In this document: in pieces, positions 8,705 through 17,174 of the stretch
How positions within the stretch are numbered: the stretch's first letter is position 1
Layout: every line of letters begins with the position of its first letter
Origin: Tardibacter chloracetimidivorans
Lineage (GTDB): Bacteria; Pseudomonadota; Alphaproteobacteria; Sphingomonadales; Sphingomonadaceae
Assembly: GCF_001890385.1 (NCBI RefSeq)
Contig: NZ_CP018221.1
Span: 855,501 to 919,500 of the forward strand
DNA length: 64,000 bases
Reading direction: 5' to 3'
Notes under the pieces: generated by a model
Told to the model about the DNA's origin: nothing
The model's database searches: none
What the model saw: the letters and a program-made list of their open reading frames with translations, nothing else
Program-made: the position numbers and the translations under genes

Positions 8705-9469
8705 ATGACCGAACAACCCGTCGTGACAGCTCGAGACGGCGCGATCCTGATCGTGACCTTGAACCGGCCAGACAGGCTCAATTCGATCACCAAGGCCATG
8801 GCCGAGGGCATCGCCGCGGCGATGGATGAATTGGACAATGACGACACTCTCGCGGTTGGCATCCTCACCGGCGCGGGTGGCCGTTTTTCGGCGGGAGCGG
8901 ATGTCAAAGGCTTCCTCGTCGACGGCGTGCCGCGGGCCGGCGGTCGTGGGTTCGCGGGGATTGTCGAAAAGCCCTCGCGCAAACCTCTTATCGCGGCGAT
9001 CGAGGGGCTGGCGATCGGCGGCGGCTTCGAAATGGCGCTGGCGTGCGATCTGATCGTCGCCGCCGCGGGGGCGAAGATCGGTCTTCCCGAAACCAAGGTG
9101 GGGCTCGCCGCAGCGGGTGGGGGCTTGCTGAACCTTTCACGGGCCCCCGTTCAACTGGCGATGGAGCTCAACCTCATCGGCGACCCGCTCCCGGCAGAGC
9201 GCCTCCATGCGGTCGGTATCGTCAATCGCATCGCCGAACCGGGAGAGGCGCTGACCGTCGCCCTCGATCTGGCCCGCCGGATCGCGGCCAATGCCCCCGT
9301 CGCCCTCGCCGGCGCCAAGGAGGTCATCCGGAACTCCGCCACCTGGTCGACCGATGAGCGGTGGAAGCGGCAGGCGGAGATAACCGACCAGATCACCAAT
9401 TCCGATGATGCCAAGGAGGGCTTCCAGGCCTTCATCGACAAGCGCAAACCGGTCTGGTCTGGCCGTTAA
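8705..9469 (+). CDS. Enoyl-CoA hydratase/isomerase family protein
   Basis: Crotonase-fold enzyme acting on acyl-CoA (hydration, isomerisation or related). The oxyanion-hole segments FSAGADVKGF and EGLAIGGGFEMALACD are present, followed by LPETKVGLAAAGGG with the usual catalytic Glu position. The 254-aa length is typical. GGAGAG lies 8 nt before ATG 8705. Third gene of the plus-strand operon, 38 nt after the CoA ligase. The exact reaction cannot be told from sequence. Confidence 0.9.
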   Translation: MTEQPVVTARDGAILIVTLNRPDRLNSITKAMAEGIAAAMDELDNDDTLAVGILTGAGGRFSAGADVKGFLVDGVPRAGGRGFAGIVEKPSRKPLIAAIEGLAIGGGFEMALACDLIVAAAGAKIGLPETKVGLAAAGGGLLNLSRAPVQLAMELNLIGDPLPAERLHAVGIVNRIAEPGEALTVALDLARRIAANAPVALAGAKEVIRNSATWSTDERWKRQAEITDQITNSDDAKEGFQAFIDKRKPVWSGR

Positions 9470-9667
9470 TCGCGGCGCCGCAGGCGAACGCGCAGCGAAT
9501 ACTGGCGTTCACCTGTCGGCCCGGAATTGGGCGCCACAGATTGATAATCGCGAAGCGCTGACGAAGCAGCATGCTGGGATCGAGCCCGCGAGCCTCAAGT
9601 TCACGTCGCGCGCGATCCGGTCCCGAGCGGATGGTGAAATCATTTCCCGGCATGAGTCGGCGGCCGA

Positions 9668-10162
9668 TCATTCGGCCGGAACGATATCCACGCGAAGGCG
9701 CGTCAGCCGCAATGTCTCTATGCGCCATGTGGCATCCTCGATAATATATGTCTCGTGATAGTGCCCAAAGCCATGCATGGATTTGATCGGACCGGTGCGA
9801 AGCTGGATCCGGTCCTCCATCGCCCAGATCGCCTTTGCGGTGGTGGGCGAGGTCAGCTCGATCTCCGGCATGTGACAATGGTGCACCGACGATGAAAGGT
9901 TGCTCAGCATCAGCGCAATCGTGTCGCGGATGTTCTTGCGCCCCACCTGATAGCCTATTTCGGCGAATACCCCGTCCGTCGGCGGCTCTATCGATGCAGC
10001 CGCGCGGACATCGAAAATGGCGTTCTCGCTGAACAGATCCGCCAGTTCCCCCGGTTGTCCGGTGTCGCAGTAACGGCAATAGCGCGCCTTGATCAGATGT
10101 ATCGCTTCCATGCTGGCTATGTCGCTCAAGGTAATGGCTATCCCCTCCGTTTGTTCAAGCAT
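9668..10162 (-). CDS. SnoaL/NTF2-like protein
   Basis: SnoaL_4-type small barrel protein of 164 aa. The motif HLIKARYCRYCD and the central HHCHMPEIEL match the paralogue at 1796-2314. ATG 10162 has GCAGGATC just upstream. The open frame extends further, but that part overlaps the YciI gene and looks non-coding. The start lies 25 bp inside the 3' end of the YciI gene, which implies translational coupling. Possible dehydratase, isomerase or a dioxygenase small subunit; no large subunit is adjacent. Confidence 0.82.
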   Translation of the reverse strand: MLEQTEGIAITLSDIASMEAIHLIKARYCRYCDTGQPGELADLFSENAIFDVRAAASIEPPTDGVFAEIGYQVGRKNIRDTIALMLSNLSSSVHHCHMPEIELTSPTTAKAIWAMEDRIQLRTGPIKSMHGFGHYHETYIIEDATWRIETLRLTRLRVDIVPAE

Positions 10163-10470
10163 GATCCTGCGTGGGCCGGCGGTGCCCCGACTGTCCAATG
10201 GAGGACATGTAGCTCTGTCCGCACGAAAAGGTCGGCAAGTATATACGGATCGCCTGCGATGACCCGTTCGACATCCGCGCGCGATGCCGCTTCGAAGATC
10301 AGCAGCGATCCCACCATCTCGCCTGCGACAGTATCGAGCAACGGCCCTCCCGACACGAAGGTGCAATCGGCATGACGTGTGCGGAGATGGGCTCGATGCG
10401 CATCGCGGGAGCGCTCTCGTACTGGCCCGCTGCCGATCCGATCGATCCCCATGAAGGCGAAATAAGCCAT
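10138..10470 (-). CDS. YciI-like (YCII-related) protein
   Basis: Small ferredoxin-like-fold protein of 110 aa. It shows the family pattern with a conserved region RTRHADCTFVSGGPLLD and the later GDPYILADLF. Relatives include dehydrochlorinase-like muconolactone-type enzymes and proteins of unknown role. It begins 4 nt after the MFS stop codon and overlaps the SnoaL start by 25 bp, so MFS, YciI and SnoaL form one operon. Function in the pathway not determined. Confidence 0.82.
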   Translation of the reverse strand: MAYFAFMGIDRIGSGPVRERSRDAHRAHLRTRHADCTFVSGGPLLDTVAGEMVGSLLIFEAASRADVERVIAGDPYILADLFVRTELHVLHWTVGAPPAHAGSCLNKRRG

Positions 10471-10474
10471 TGGA

Positions 10475-11719
10475 TCAAGATTCCCGGGCCAGTTTGCGCG
10501 GTGCGGTCTCGACGAGGAACAGCATTAGCACGGCACCGGCGATCATACCGCACAACGCCAGGTAGAGCATTGCTCCGATCCCGCACTCGGCGATGATCGC
10601 ACCGGCTACAACCAGGGCCAGCCCGCCGCCGAAAATCTCCCCCGATCCGATGATCAGCCCTGCCGCTGTCGATATCATGCCCGGCGGCGCGGCCTCCGTG
10701 GCGACCGGACCGGTCAACAGCGACAACAGCCCGAAACTGAAGGCGGTGCAGAAGAACAGCAAGCCAAAGAGCAAGCCGACATTGGGCCCCGCCTGCATGA
10801 AGGCGATCAGAAACACCGCTCCGCCGGCGAACCCCGAAGCGGCCATCGTCCGCCGTCCGAAATGATCTGAAAGCCAAGCGAGCCCCCACTGCCCGACAAA
10901 CCCTCCGAACCCGATCGCGGAGGTCACCAGCCCCATGTCGGTGGACGACAGTCCAAGTTCGGTCGTCAGATAGAGCGGTATGTTCGCGCTGAGCACGAAT
11001 ATACCGCACATCGCACAGAGCAATCCGGCCATGCCCAGCGGGACATTGCGGTGCCGAAGGACGACAGCGAAAGGTACCGGGCTGGCCTGCGGTGCACGGG
11101 CGACGTTGTTTTGATGAGGTTCGCGGATGATTGCCGCCAGCAGCGCGGACAGGATCAGACCGGGGATGGCGACGATCAGGAATATGGCGCGCCAGGACAT
11201 GACCGTCAGAAGCTGCGTGGCGAGGATCGGCCCGAAACCAAGACCGAACAGAGCGAAACTCGCTTGCTGGAGACCCTGATTGAAGCCACGGCGATTGTGA
11301 TGTGAGGCTTCGGCAGTCGCGGCGAAGCTAGCCGGTGCGAACGCGCCCTCGGCGACGCCCATCGTCCCCCGAATGATCGCGAAGGTCATCAGGCCGGACG
11401 CGAGCGCGCTGAAGCCCGATGCGAGGGAGAAGATGACGATCGCCGGAAGGAGGACCGCCCGCCGGCCGATGCGGTCGGACAGGCCGCCCATCAGCACGGC
11501 AGCGATGCCCCAGGTGACCCCCAGGATCGCGACCAGGAAGTTTATATGCTGGGGAGCCAGGCCAAGATCTGCGATGATCGCCGGGGCGAGCGGCGCTATG
11601 ATCCATCGATCCAAGCCGACCAGGCCGAAGGCTGCGCTGAGCAGGAGAACCGCGCGCCACTCATAGCGGGAATCGAACTCCCGTGATTCAATGCCGGCAT
11701 TGGGCTTATCAGCGTTCAT
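10475..11719 (-). CDS. MFS transporter
   Basis: Major facilitator superfamily permease with about 12 membrane helices, inner membrane. The loop 2-3 signature GGLSDRIGRRAVLL is clear (about residues 78-91). AGGGGG lies 5 nt before ATG 11719. It heads an operon with YciI and SnoaL-like genes, so it probably takes up an organic acid or ring compound used by this block. It is unlike the MFS proteins at 27901 and 44445. Substrate unknown. Confidence 0.9.
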   Translation of the reverse strand: MNADKPNAGIESREFDSRYEWRAVLLLSAAFGLVGLDRWIIAPLAPAIIADLGLAPQHINFLVAILGVTWGIAAVLMGGLSDRIGRRAVLLPAIVIFSLASGFSALASGLMTFAIIRGTMGVAEGAFAPASFAATAEASHHNRRGFNQGLQQASFALFGLGFGPILATQLLTVMSWRAIFLIVAIPGLILSALLAAIIREPHQNNVARAPQASPVPFAVVLRHRNVPLGMAGLLCAMCGIFVLSANIPLYLTTELGLSSTDMGLVTSAIGFGGFVGQWGLAWLSDHFGRRTMAASGFAGGAVFLIAFMQAGPNVGLLFGLLFFCTAFSFGLLSLLTGPVATEAAPPGMISTAAGLIIGSGEIFGGGLALVVAGAIIAECGIGAMLYLALCGMIAGAVLMLFLVETAPRKLARES

Positions 11720-11840
11720 CGTCCCCCTAATCCTGGCTTATCAGTTCCGTGCCGATATCGGCTCATGCTAAATCCGATCCTAGCGATTGCCTGCACGTTC
11801 CGGTCATCTTCTGCGCGAAATTGCACCGCACGACCGCCAT

Positions 11841-12385
11841 CTACGCCAAATGCGCCGCCATGGCGGCGCTGGCCTCCTGGGTGAACTCGAAGCCGGGATA
11901 GCCCGCTTCCGCGATGCCGTCCGCCAGCTTGGCAAACTCTCCCTGTCCGCCGAAATAGGTCAGCAACTGCTTCCGCTTTCCGGGAATATTGCCGCCGTTG
12001 AACCAGCTGTCGCAGCCTGAGGACGCGATGGCCTGAGAAGCGATCTCGCTGACCTGGTTCAGCCAGCGGTCTTCTGCTTCGGGCGTCGTGTCGATTGCGA
12101 CGATGCGCCGTTCCACGGCGAAGTCGATCAACCGGAAAATCCAGTCGACCATGTGTTCGGCGATGAGCACGAAATTCCCGGCGGCGCAGTGCGGGCCGTT
12201 GACCATGAAGAAATTGGGGAAATCGGCACAGACGAATCCGAGATAATCCCGTGGCCCGTCCGCCCAGCGATCCCTCAAGGCAACCCCGCCGACCCCGCGG
12301 ATATCAACCTTCAGGATTGCCCCGGTCAGGGCATCGAAGCCCGACGCCAGGATGAGGATGTCGATCTCCTTCAGGCCGCTTGCGG
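11841..12385 (-). pseudogene. Baeyer-Villiger monooxygenase, C-terminal remnant cut by IS21
   Basis: About 180 residues match the C-terminal third of flavin-dependent Baeyer-Villiger monooxygenases of the cyclohexanone monooxygenase type: DILILASGFDA, the core FPNFFMVNGPHCAAGN, then HMVDWI and NIPGKRK. Full proteins are about 540-600 aa. The N-terminal FAD and NADPH domains, including the BVMO fingerprint, are missing because the frame is cut exactly at the IS21 terminus (12385/12386). An apparent start lies inside the IS end, so a short product could be made but would be inactive. The missing part is not on the other side of the IS. Confidence 0.88.
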
Positions 12386-12471
12386 TGTTGATTTCCGTTG
12401 AGAGTTGACCCGGGATTTTCATCGAGAAGTGACCCTGGTGGATGTGTGTCTCCCGCGTTGCGGGATGTGGG

Positions 12472-13251
12472 TCAAGCTGGTGATTTTTCCTTTCTGGTTT
12501 TGGGTGCGGCAGAACTCGCCCTGAACCGGAAGCTGTCGTTGCCGGTTTCCAGGATGTGGCAGTGGTGGGTGAGCCGGTCGAGCAGCGCGGTGGTCATCTT
12601 GGCATCGCCGAACACGCCAGCCCATTCGCTGAAGCTGAGGTTGGTGGTGATGATCACGCTGGTCTGCTCGTAGAGCTTGGAGAGCAAGTGGAACAGCAGG
12701 GCGCCGCCTGACGGGCTGAACGGCAGGTATCCAAGCTCATCGAGGATGACGAGGTCGAGGCGCAGCAGGCGCTCGGCAAGCTGGCCAGCCTTGTTCATGG
12801 CCTTTTCCTGTTCGAGCATGTTGACCAGGTCGACGGTGGAGAAGAACCGGGCCTTCCTGCGGTGGTGTTCCACGGCCTGGATACCGAGCGCGGTGGCCAT
12901 GTGGGTCTTGCCCGTGCCGGGGCCGCCGATCAGCACGACATTATCGGCGCCGTCGATGAACTCGCCGCGATGGAGCTGGCGGACCAGGGCTTCATTGACC
13001 TCGCTGGAAGCAAAGTCGAACCCGGCGAGGTCCTTGTAGGCCGGGAACCGGGCCGCCTTGATCTGATAGGCGATGGATCGCACTTCGCGTTCCGCCATCT
13101 CGGCCTTGAGCAGCTGGGAGAGGATCGGCACGGCGTCATCGAAGGCCGGGGCGCCCTGGGCGATGAGATCGCTCACTGCCTGGGCCATGCCGTACATCTT
13201 GAGACCGCGCAGCATGACCTCGACGGCAGCGCTGGCGGGATCATGACGCAC
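12472..13251 (-). CDS. istB: IS21-family helper ATPase IstB
   Basis: AAA+ ATPase partner of the IS21 transposase, involved in target choice. Walker A is GGPGTGKTH and Walker B is [14 protein letters not shown] place the start at GTG 13251, which overlaps the istA stop by 11 bp as is usual for IS21 elements. The next in-frame ATG (13215) would drop the conserved [11 protein letters not shown] leader. 259 aa, full length. Confidence 0.92.
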   Translation of the reverse strand: MRHDPASAAVEVMLRGLKMYGMAQAVSDLIAQGAPAFDDAVPILSQLLKAEMAEREVRSIAYQIKAARFPAYKDLAGFDFASSEVNEALVRQLHRGEFIDGADNVVLIGGPGTGKTHMATALGIQAVEHHRRKARFFSTVDLVNMLEQEKAMNKAGQLAERLLRLDLVILDELGYLPFSPSGGALLFHLLSKLYEQTSVIITTNLSFSEWAGVFGDAKMTTALLDRLTHHCHILETGNDSFRFRASSAAPKTRKEKSPA

Positions 13252-14761
13252 GGCGCAGCTCCCGCAGGTTATCATAGCGGCCGACGTCGGCGAGCGGTTC
13301 CTGGGCAAGGCGCAGGGCTTGCGGCGCATCGATCGGTGATGCTGGCGGCGCCTTGCCATCGGTCAGCCGATGCAGGATGTTGAGCACGTGGATCTTGGTC
13401 GGAACACCGCCCTCCAGCGCCAGCTCGACGGCGCCCAACACCGCCTGTTCGTCGTGGTGCAGCACAAGCGAGAGTATCTCGACCATCTCCCTATCGCCGC
13501 CCGGGCGCTTGAGAAGATGCCCCTGCAACTGGCGGAACGCATCGGGCATCTCGGTAAACGGCGCGCCGTTGCGCAAAGCACCGGGCTTACGCTGGATCAC
13601 CGCCAGATAGTGCCGCCAGTCATAGACGATCCGTCCCGGCAGATGATGTGAGCGGGCGATGATCCGCCCATGCTCGCACAGGATCCGCCCCTCGGCGGCG
13701 ATGACGATACGGTCCGGATAAACTCGCAGACTCACCGGGCGGTTGGCGAAGGAGGCCGGCACTGAGTACCGGTTGCGCTCGAAGTTTACGAGGCAGGTCG
13801 GCGATACCCGCTTGGTATGCTCGACGAAGCCGTCGAAGGGCCGCCCCAGCGGCATCAGGCTGGCGACCTCCGCGGCATGCATATCGGCGATGCTGCCGGG
13901 TAGCGCGCCGTGGGGGATATGGCTCCACTGGGCGATGCATTGCTCCTCGAGCCAGGCATTGAGCGCATCGATATCCGCAAAGCTGGGTATCGGCTGCCAC
14001 AGCCGGCGACGGGCATCCTGGACGTTCTTCTCGACCTGCCCCTTCTCCCACCCCGAGGCCGGGTTACAGAACTCGGGCTCGAACAGGTAATGGCTGGCCA
14101 GCGCCGCGAACCGGGCGTTGACCTGCCGTGCCTTGCCACTGCCGATCCGATCAACCGCGGTCTTCATGTTATCAAAGATCCCGCGCTGCGGCACACCGCC
14201 CAGCACCCGGAACGCCTGCGTCAGCGCATCGAACAGCATCTCGTGGGTCTGGAGCAGATAGGCCCTGACGATGAACGCCCGGCTGTGCGACAGCTTGGTG
14301 TGCGCCACCTGTAGCTTGGTCTGCTTGCCGGCAATGATCGCCCAATCCTCGCTCCAGTCGAACTGGAACGCTTCGCCAGGCTGAAACACCAGCGGCACGA
14401 AGGTCCCGCGCCCGCTGGTCTGGGCATCACGCTGGCGGTCGGCCTTCCAACTGCGCGCAAAGGCCGCAACACGTCCGTAGGAGCCATCGAAGCCCAGGGC
14501 GACGAGATCGGCGTGCAGCTGCTTGACCGTGCGCCGCTGCTTGCGCGAGCGACCAGCCTCGATCCGCAGCCAACCCGCCAGCTTCCCTGCGAACGGGTCC
14601 AGCTTGCTTGGCCGTTCGGGAACCTTGAACCTGGGCTCAACCGTGCCCGCCCGAAGGTACTTGCGGATCGTGTTGCGCGACAGTCCGGTCCGTCGCTCAA
14701 TCTCCCGGATCGGCATCCCCTCACGAAAATGCCAGCGCCGGATTACGCTCAGTAACGCCAT
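13241..14761 (-). CDS. istA: IS21-family transposase IstA
   Basis: DDE transposase with an N-terminal helix-turn-helix ([19 protein letters not shown]) and an integrase core beginning near FQFDWSEDW, with [10 protein letters not shown] and [12 protein letters not shown] supplying further conserved acidic residues. ATG 14761 has GGAG 8 nt upstream; an ATG at 14821 would add 20 residues. The frame is intact and overlaps istB, so the element may still be active. Confidence 0.92.
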   Translation of the reverse strand: MALLSVIRRWHFREGMPIREIERRTGLSRNTIRKYLRAGTVEPRFKVPERPSKLDPFAGKLAGWLRIEAGRSRKQRRTVKQLHADLVALGFDGSYGRVAAFARSWKADRQRDAQTSGRGTFVPLVFQPGEAFQFDWSEDWAIIAGKQTKLQVAHTKLSHSRAFIVRAYLLQTHEMLFDALTQAFRVLGGVPQRGIFDNMKTAVDRIGSGKARQVNARFAALASHYLFEPEFCNPASGWEKGQVEKNVQDARRRLWQPIPSFADIDALNAWLEEQCIAQWSHIPHGALPGSIADMHAAEVASLMPLGRPFDGFVEHTKRVSPTCLVNFERNRYSVPASFANRPVSLRVYPDRIVIAAEGRILCEHGRIIARSHHLPGRIVYDWRHYLAVIQRKPGALRNGAPFTEMPDAFRQLQGHLLKRPGGDREMVEILSLVLHHDEQAVLGAVELALEGGVPTKIHVLNILHRLTDGKAPPASPIDAPQALRLAQEPLADVGRYDNLRELRRAS

Positions 14762-14874
14762 GTCGATCACTCCAATGTCCCCCGACGCATCAGCCAGGGG
14801 GAAGGTCAGAACATGGGTCACTTCTCAGTGGAAATTTATGCCCCTCCCGGGTCAACTCTCAACGGAAATCAACA

Positions 14875-15348
14875 GACTCCACCTCGATGGGGACAGACAT
14901 AAACGCGTCAGTCTCTGCCAATGCTCAGCGAGTATCCGGTAAGTCGGGCGGAAAGGGAGAGGGAAGCGCGGTAAGCGGTGGAGCCGGTGGCTCTCTCGGC
15001 TTCACGAGCACCGACCGAGGCACGACATCCGAAAACGCAGGCGCCACACTTGATATCATGAACTATGACGTTCGAGAAGCAATCGCGACCGCAGAGCGCG
15101 CTGCGGCGCGCTCAAGCCAGCCCGAGCATGCTTTTAGCAACAGCCTGTCGGACGAAATTCTTGGGCGCGACGGACTGCGAAATCGTTATCTGCAAGATGC
15201 CGATGCCGGCCGAGGAACTGCAGATATAACAGGACCTCTCACATCAATCGAACAGTCGTCGGTGCTTAGGAGCGGATCATTCTCGACAGACGTTCGCGGA
15301 AGCCCCTTCGATGGGGAGTCGAGTTTCAAAGAACGTCGCGACAAATGA
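14875..15348 (+). pseudogene. Truncated conjugal-transfer TraG-like C-terminus
   Basis: An open frame runs out of the IS21 end and continues for about 150 residues. It is rich in Gly/Ser (SGGKGEGSAVSGGAGG) followed by helical sequence. This resembles the C-terminal tail of F-type mating-pair stabilisation protein TraG, but the match is by general character only. The N-terminus is missing because of the IS21 junction. It is convergent with the next gene, 2 nt from its stop. An alternative is an unrelated plasmid protein. Confidence 0.45.
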
Positions 15349-15350
15349 CA

Positions 15351-15761
15351 CTATTTGATGTCGTCGAGGTAGCGCCAGTGGGATGGCGATCGCGGATCAA
15401 GAGGGTCTGCCATCGGATCACGAAATCCTCCCACCGATCGCTTGGGAAACAGCTGATCGCCAGTGGGTGGTCCCCATTCCCAACCATTGAAGTCCATCCA
15501 GGCGCGAAGGAAACCTACACCAAGCACCATGAACGCGGTTACCGGATAGAAGACGAGATTGAGATAGCCAGCGACCGCGCTCGTGTAGAGTTCATCAAGG
15601 GAGGGATTGCAAAACGAAATAAGCTTTCCCGTCCAGTAGCTTGCCGAAGCACCCCACCACAGTTTAGCGTACCAAGGCTGCCACATCGAAGCCGAGACAC
15701 GAGGGCGCTTGCGCGTGAGGTCCACACTCTCTTCCGGCGAGGCCTCGAGTTCCGGGTGCAT
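15351..15761 (-). CDS. Small membrane protein, function unknown
   Basis: 136-aa protein not recognised by function. ATG 15761 has AAGGAA 6 nt upstream, a good ribosome site. The frame extends upstream to 16025, but that part is antisense to the SGNH gene. There is one clear hydrophobic segment near the middle (AGYLNLVFYPVTAFMVLGVG), with Trp-rich flanks and a polar Pro/Asp-rich tail. The context next to the TraG-like remnant suggests a plasmid-transfer accessory protein. Confidence 0.6.
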   Translation of the reverse strand: MHPELEASPEESVDLTRKRPRVSASMWQPWYAKLWWGASASYWTGKLISFCNPSLDELYTSAVAGYLNLVFYPVTAFMVLGVGFLRAWMDFNGWEWGPPTGDQLFPKRSVGGFRDPMADPLDPRSPSHWRYLDDIK

Positions 15762-15900
15762 GAGCGGTTCCTTCCGAACATCGCGAATAGCATAATAGCA
15801 TTCAGCGTGAAATCCTGTCCGACTTCCAATCTGGGAGGATACGTGGTCGCTACCCCTTCCCAGCCGCTCACCGTCGACTCCCCCTCCCCCGCTTGATCCT

Positions 15901-16395
15901 ATGGGGTCGTGTCTGATCATTGGCGACAGCATCGCTCTTGGCATCGCCGCCGCGCTGGCCGCGTTACAGCCAGATGGATGCGAAATACGGGCTCGTATCG
16001 GAGCTTCTGTCGCTGCCATCATCAAAATGGTCCCTGCCGATCACTACCATTCGGTGATCATCTCTGCGGGGTCGAACAGTCGAGATACTGTTAGTATAAC
16101 CCGCGATCTCGTGCGGCTGCGGCGAGCTTTGAGCGCCGGTCTGGTGACATGGGTTTATCCGCGCTCCGTACCCAAAGCATGGGAGATCTACAGAGTAGCT
16201 CTCAAGCAAGGCGATCGAACGGTGAGTGTGGCGAGCCTTCCCTCACGTGATGGCGTTCATCCGGACAACTACGAGGCGGTAGTGCAATTGGTTTGGCCGC
16301 AGCCGTTTCGACCGCGCGCAGCGAGCACCGTGCGAAAGCCCTCCTCGCAATCAACGTCGCAGCAAATCAGCAAACGAGATTTGCCCGTCAAATAG
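15901..16395 (+). CDS. SGNH/GDSL-hydrolase-like protein
   Basis: Short (164 aa) protein with SGNH-hydrolase features: the N-terminal block I IIGDSIALG with the GDS serine, the SAGSN segment, and the C-terminal RDGVHPDNY block with the Asp-x-x-His pair. It lies in the plasmid-like segment. Its 3' end overlaps the convergent LuxR gene by 45 bp. The ribosome site is weak. It might act on cell-wall glycan or acetyl groups during transfer, but that is a guess. Confidence 0.6.
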   Translation: MGSCLIIGDSIALGIAAALAALQPDGCEIRARIGASVAAIIKMVPADHYHSVIISAGSNSRDTVSITRDLVRLRRALSAGLVTWVYPRSVPKAWEIYRVALKQGDRTVSVASLPSRDGVHPDNYEAVVQLVWPQPFRPRAASTVRKPSSQSTSQQISKRDLPVK

Positions 16396-17103
16396 GGCGC
16401 GCACTATCATGTAAGCGCGCTGAGCGTTCCCATAGGCCCGCCTGGCACCTTCGACATGTCCGTGAGCGGTGGCTTGCGAGACGCCCAATATCGCACCGAT
16501 CTCGCCATCCGTCTTTCCCCGGCCCACAAGAATGAGAGCTTGCAGTTCGCGCGGCCTGAGTTCGGGCATTGGCTTGTCCTCGAGGTTCATGCGCCGGCGC
16601 ATTATCCGCCTTGCTGCTTCAAAGGCGAACGTGCCACATAGTTGCGCAATCGGCAGCGCGTTCTCGTGCAGTTGATCAAGGCTGGGTGCGGCAAAGCTGC
16701 ACGTGCCATGATACTCTCCCGGCAAGTGGACAGGGACAGTAAAGCCCGCGCCAAGCCCGAATCCCACCGCCTCGGCGAGCACTTGCTTGTGACGTGCTGT
16801 TAGGTTGATGATCTGGTCAACTTCCTGCCACAGGAAGCCGTTGACTGTCTTCGTGCTTGCGAGATGGATCGGATCATCGGCGAAGTAATCGCGATCCATT
16901 CCGTGCGCGATCCAGTCTTGATTGTAGTTCGTAAGCCGTATTGCACCGTGAGGCGGTGATCCAAGATCGACATGATGCCCCATTGCCACCTGCGAGAACC
17001 CCAGTACCTCTGTCGCTTTGATAAGCGCGGCGAAGAGCTCTTCCTCGGTGCGCGCCTCACGAAAGGTTTGAAGAAGAGCGTTGACGTGCTTCAAGCTTAG
17101 CAT
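16351..17103 (-). CDS. LuxR-type regulator without a LuxI partner
   Basis: Autoinducer-binding domain (about 1-165) plus LuxR helix-turn-helix (LRPRELQALILVGRGKTDGEIGAILGVS region, about 178-240). By TraR numbering, W57, D70, P71, W85 and G113 are all in register (residues 64, 77, 78, 92, 120 here), but Y61 is Gly68. No acyl-homoserine-lactone synthase is in the window, so it is a solo or responds to a distant LuxI. It stands 71 nt downstream of the Rieske oxygenase stop. It is one candidate for the activator that reads the 18-bp dyads; the two AraC proteins are others. Confidence 0.85.
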   Translation of the reverse strand: MLSLKHVNALLQTFREARTEEELFAALIKATEVLGFSQVAMGHHVDLGSPPHGAIRLTNYNQDWIAHGMDRDYFADDPIHLASTKTVNGFLWQEVDQIINLTARHKQVLAEAVGFGLGAGFTVPVHLPGEYHGTCSFAAPSLDQLHENALPIAQLCGTFAFEAARRIMRRRMNLEDKPMPELRPRELQALILVGRGKTDGEIGAILGVSQATAHGHVEGARRAYGNAQRAYMIVRALFDGQISFADLLRR

Positions 17104-17174
17104 TTGGCAGTCTCGCGAGCTGTGGTCCTGCTAATTTTCCCCCTGAGGTCGCCGTCCGGTCTTGAGTTATCGAC

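Larger units (their letters stand above)
12386..14874 (-). mobile_element. IS21-family insertion sequence (istA-istB)
   Basis: 2,489-bp element with both genes on the minus strand. The termini are inverted repeats starting TGTTGATTTCCGTTGAGAGT and matching for about 30 bp through GACCCGGGA; they begin with TG and end with CA as IS21 ends do. Left flank is CTTGCGG and right flank is GACTCCA, so no 4-8 bp target duplication is visible. This suggests recombination or an adjacent deletion after insertion, in line with the severed BVMO on one side and a truncated TraG-like frame on the other. Confidence 0.93.

Noticed and set aside
9470..9667. Possible small gene between the crotonase and SnoaL genes
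   Set aside because: Only shadow frames; no ribosome site or domain. Taken as the spacer between convergent operons.
12380..14880. Target-site duplication for IS21
   Set aside because: The 4-8 bp next to each end do not match, so none is claimed.
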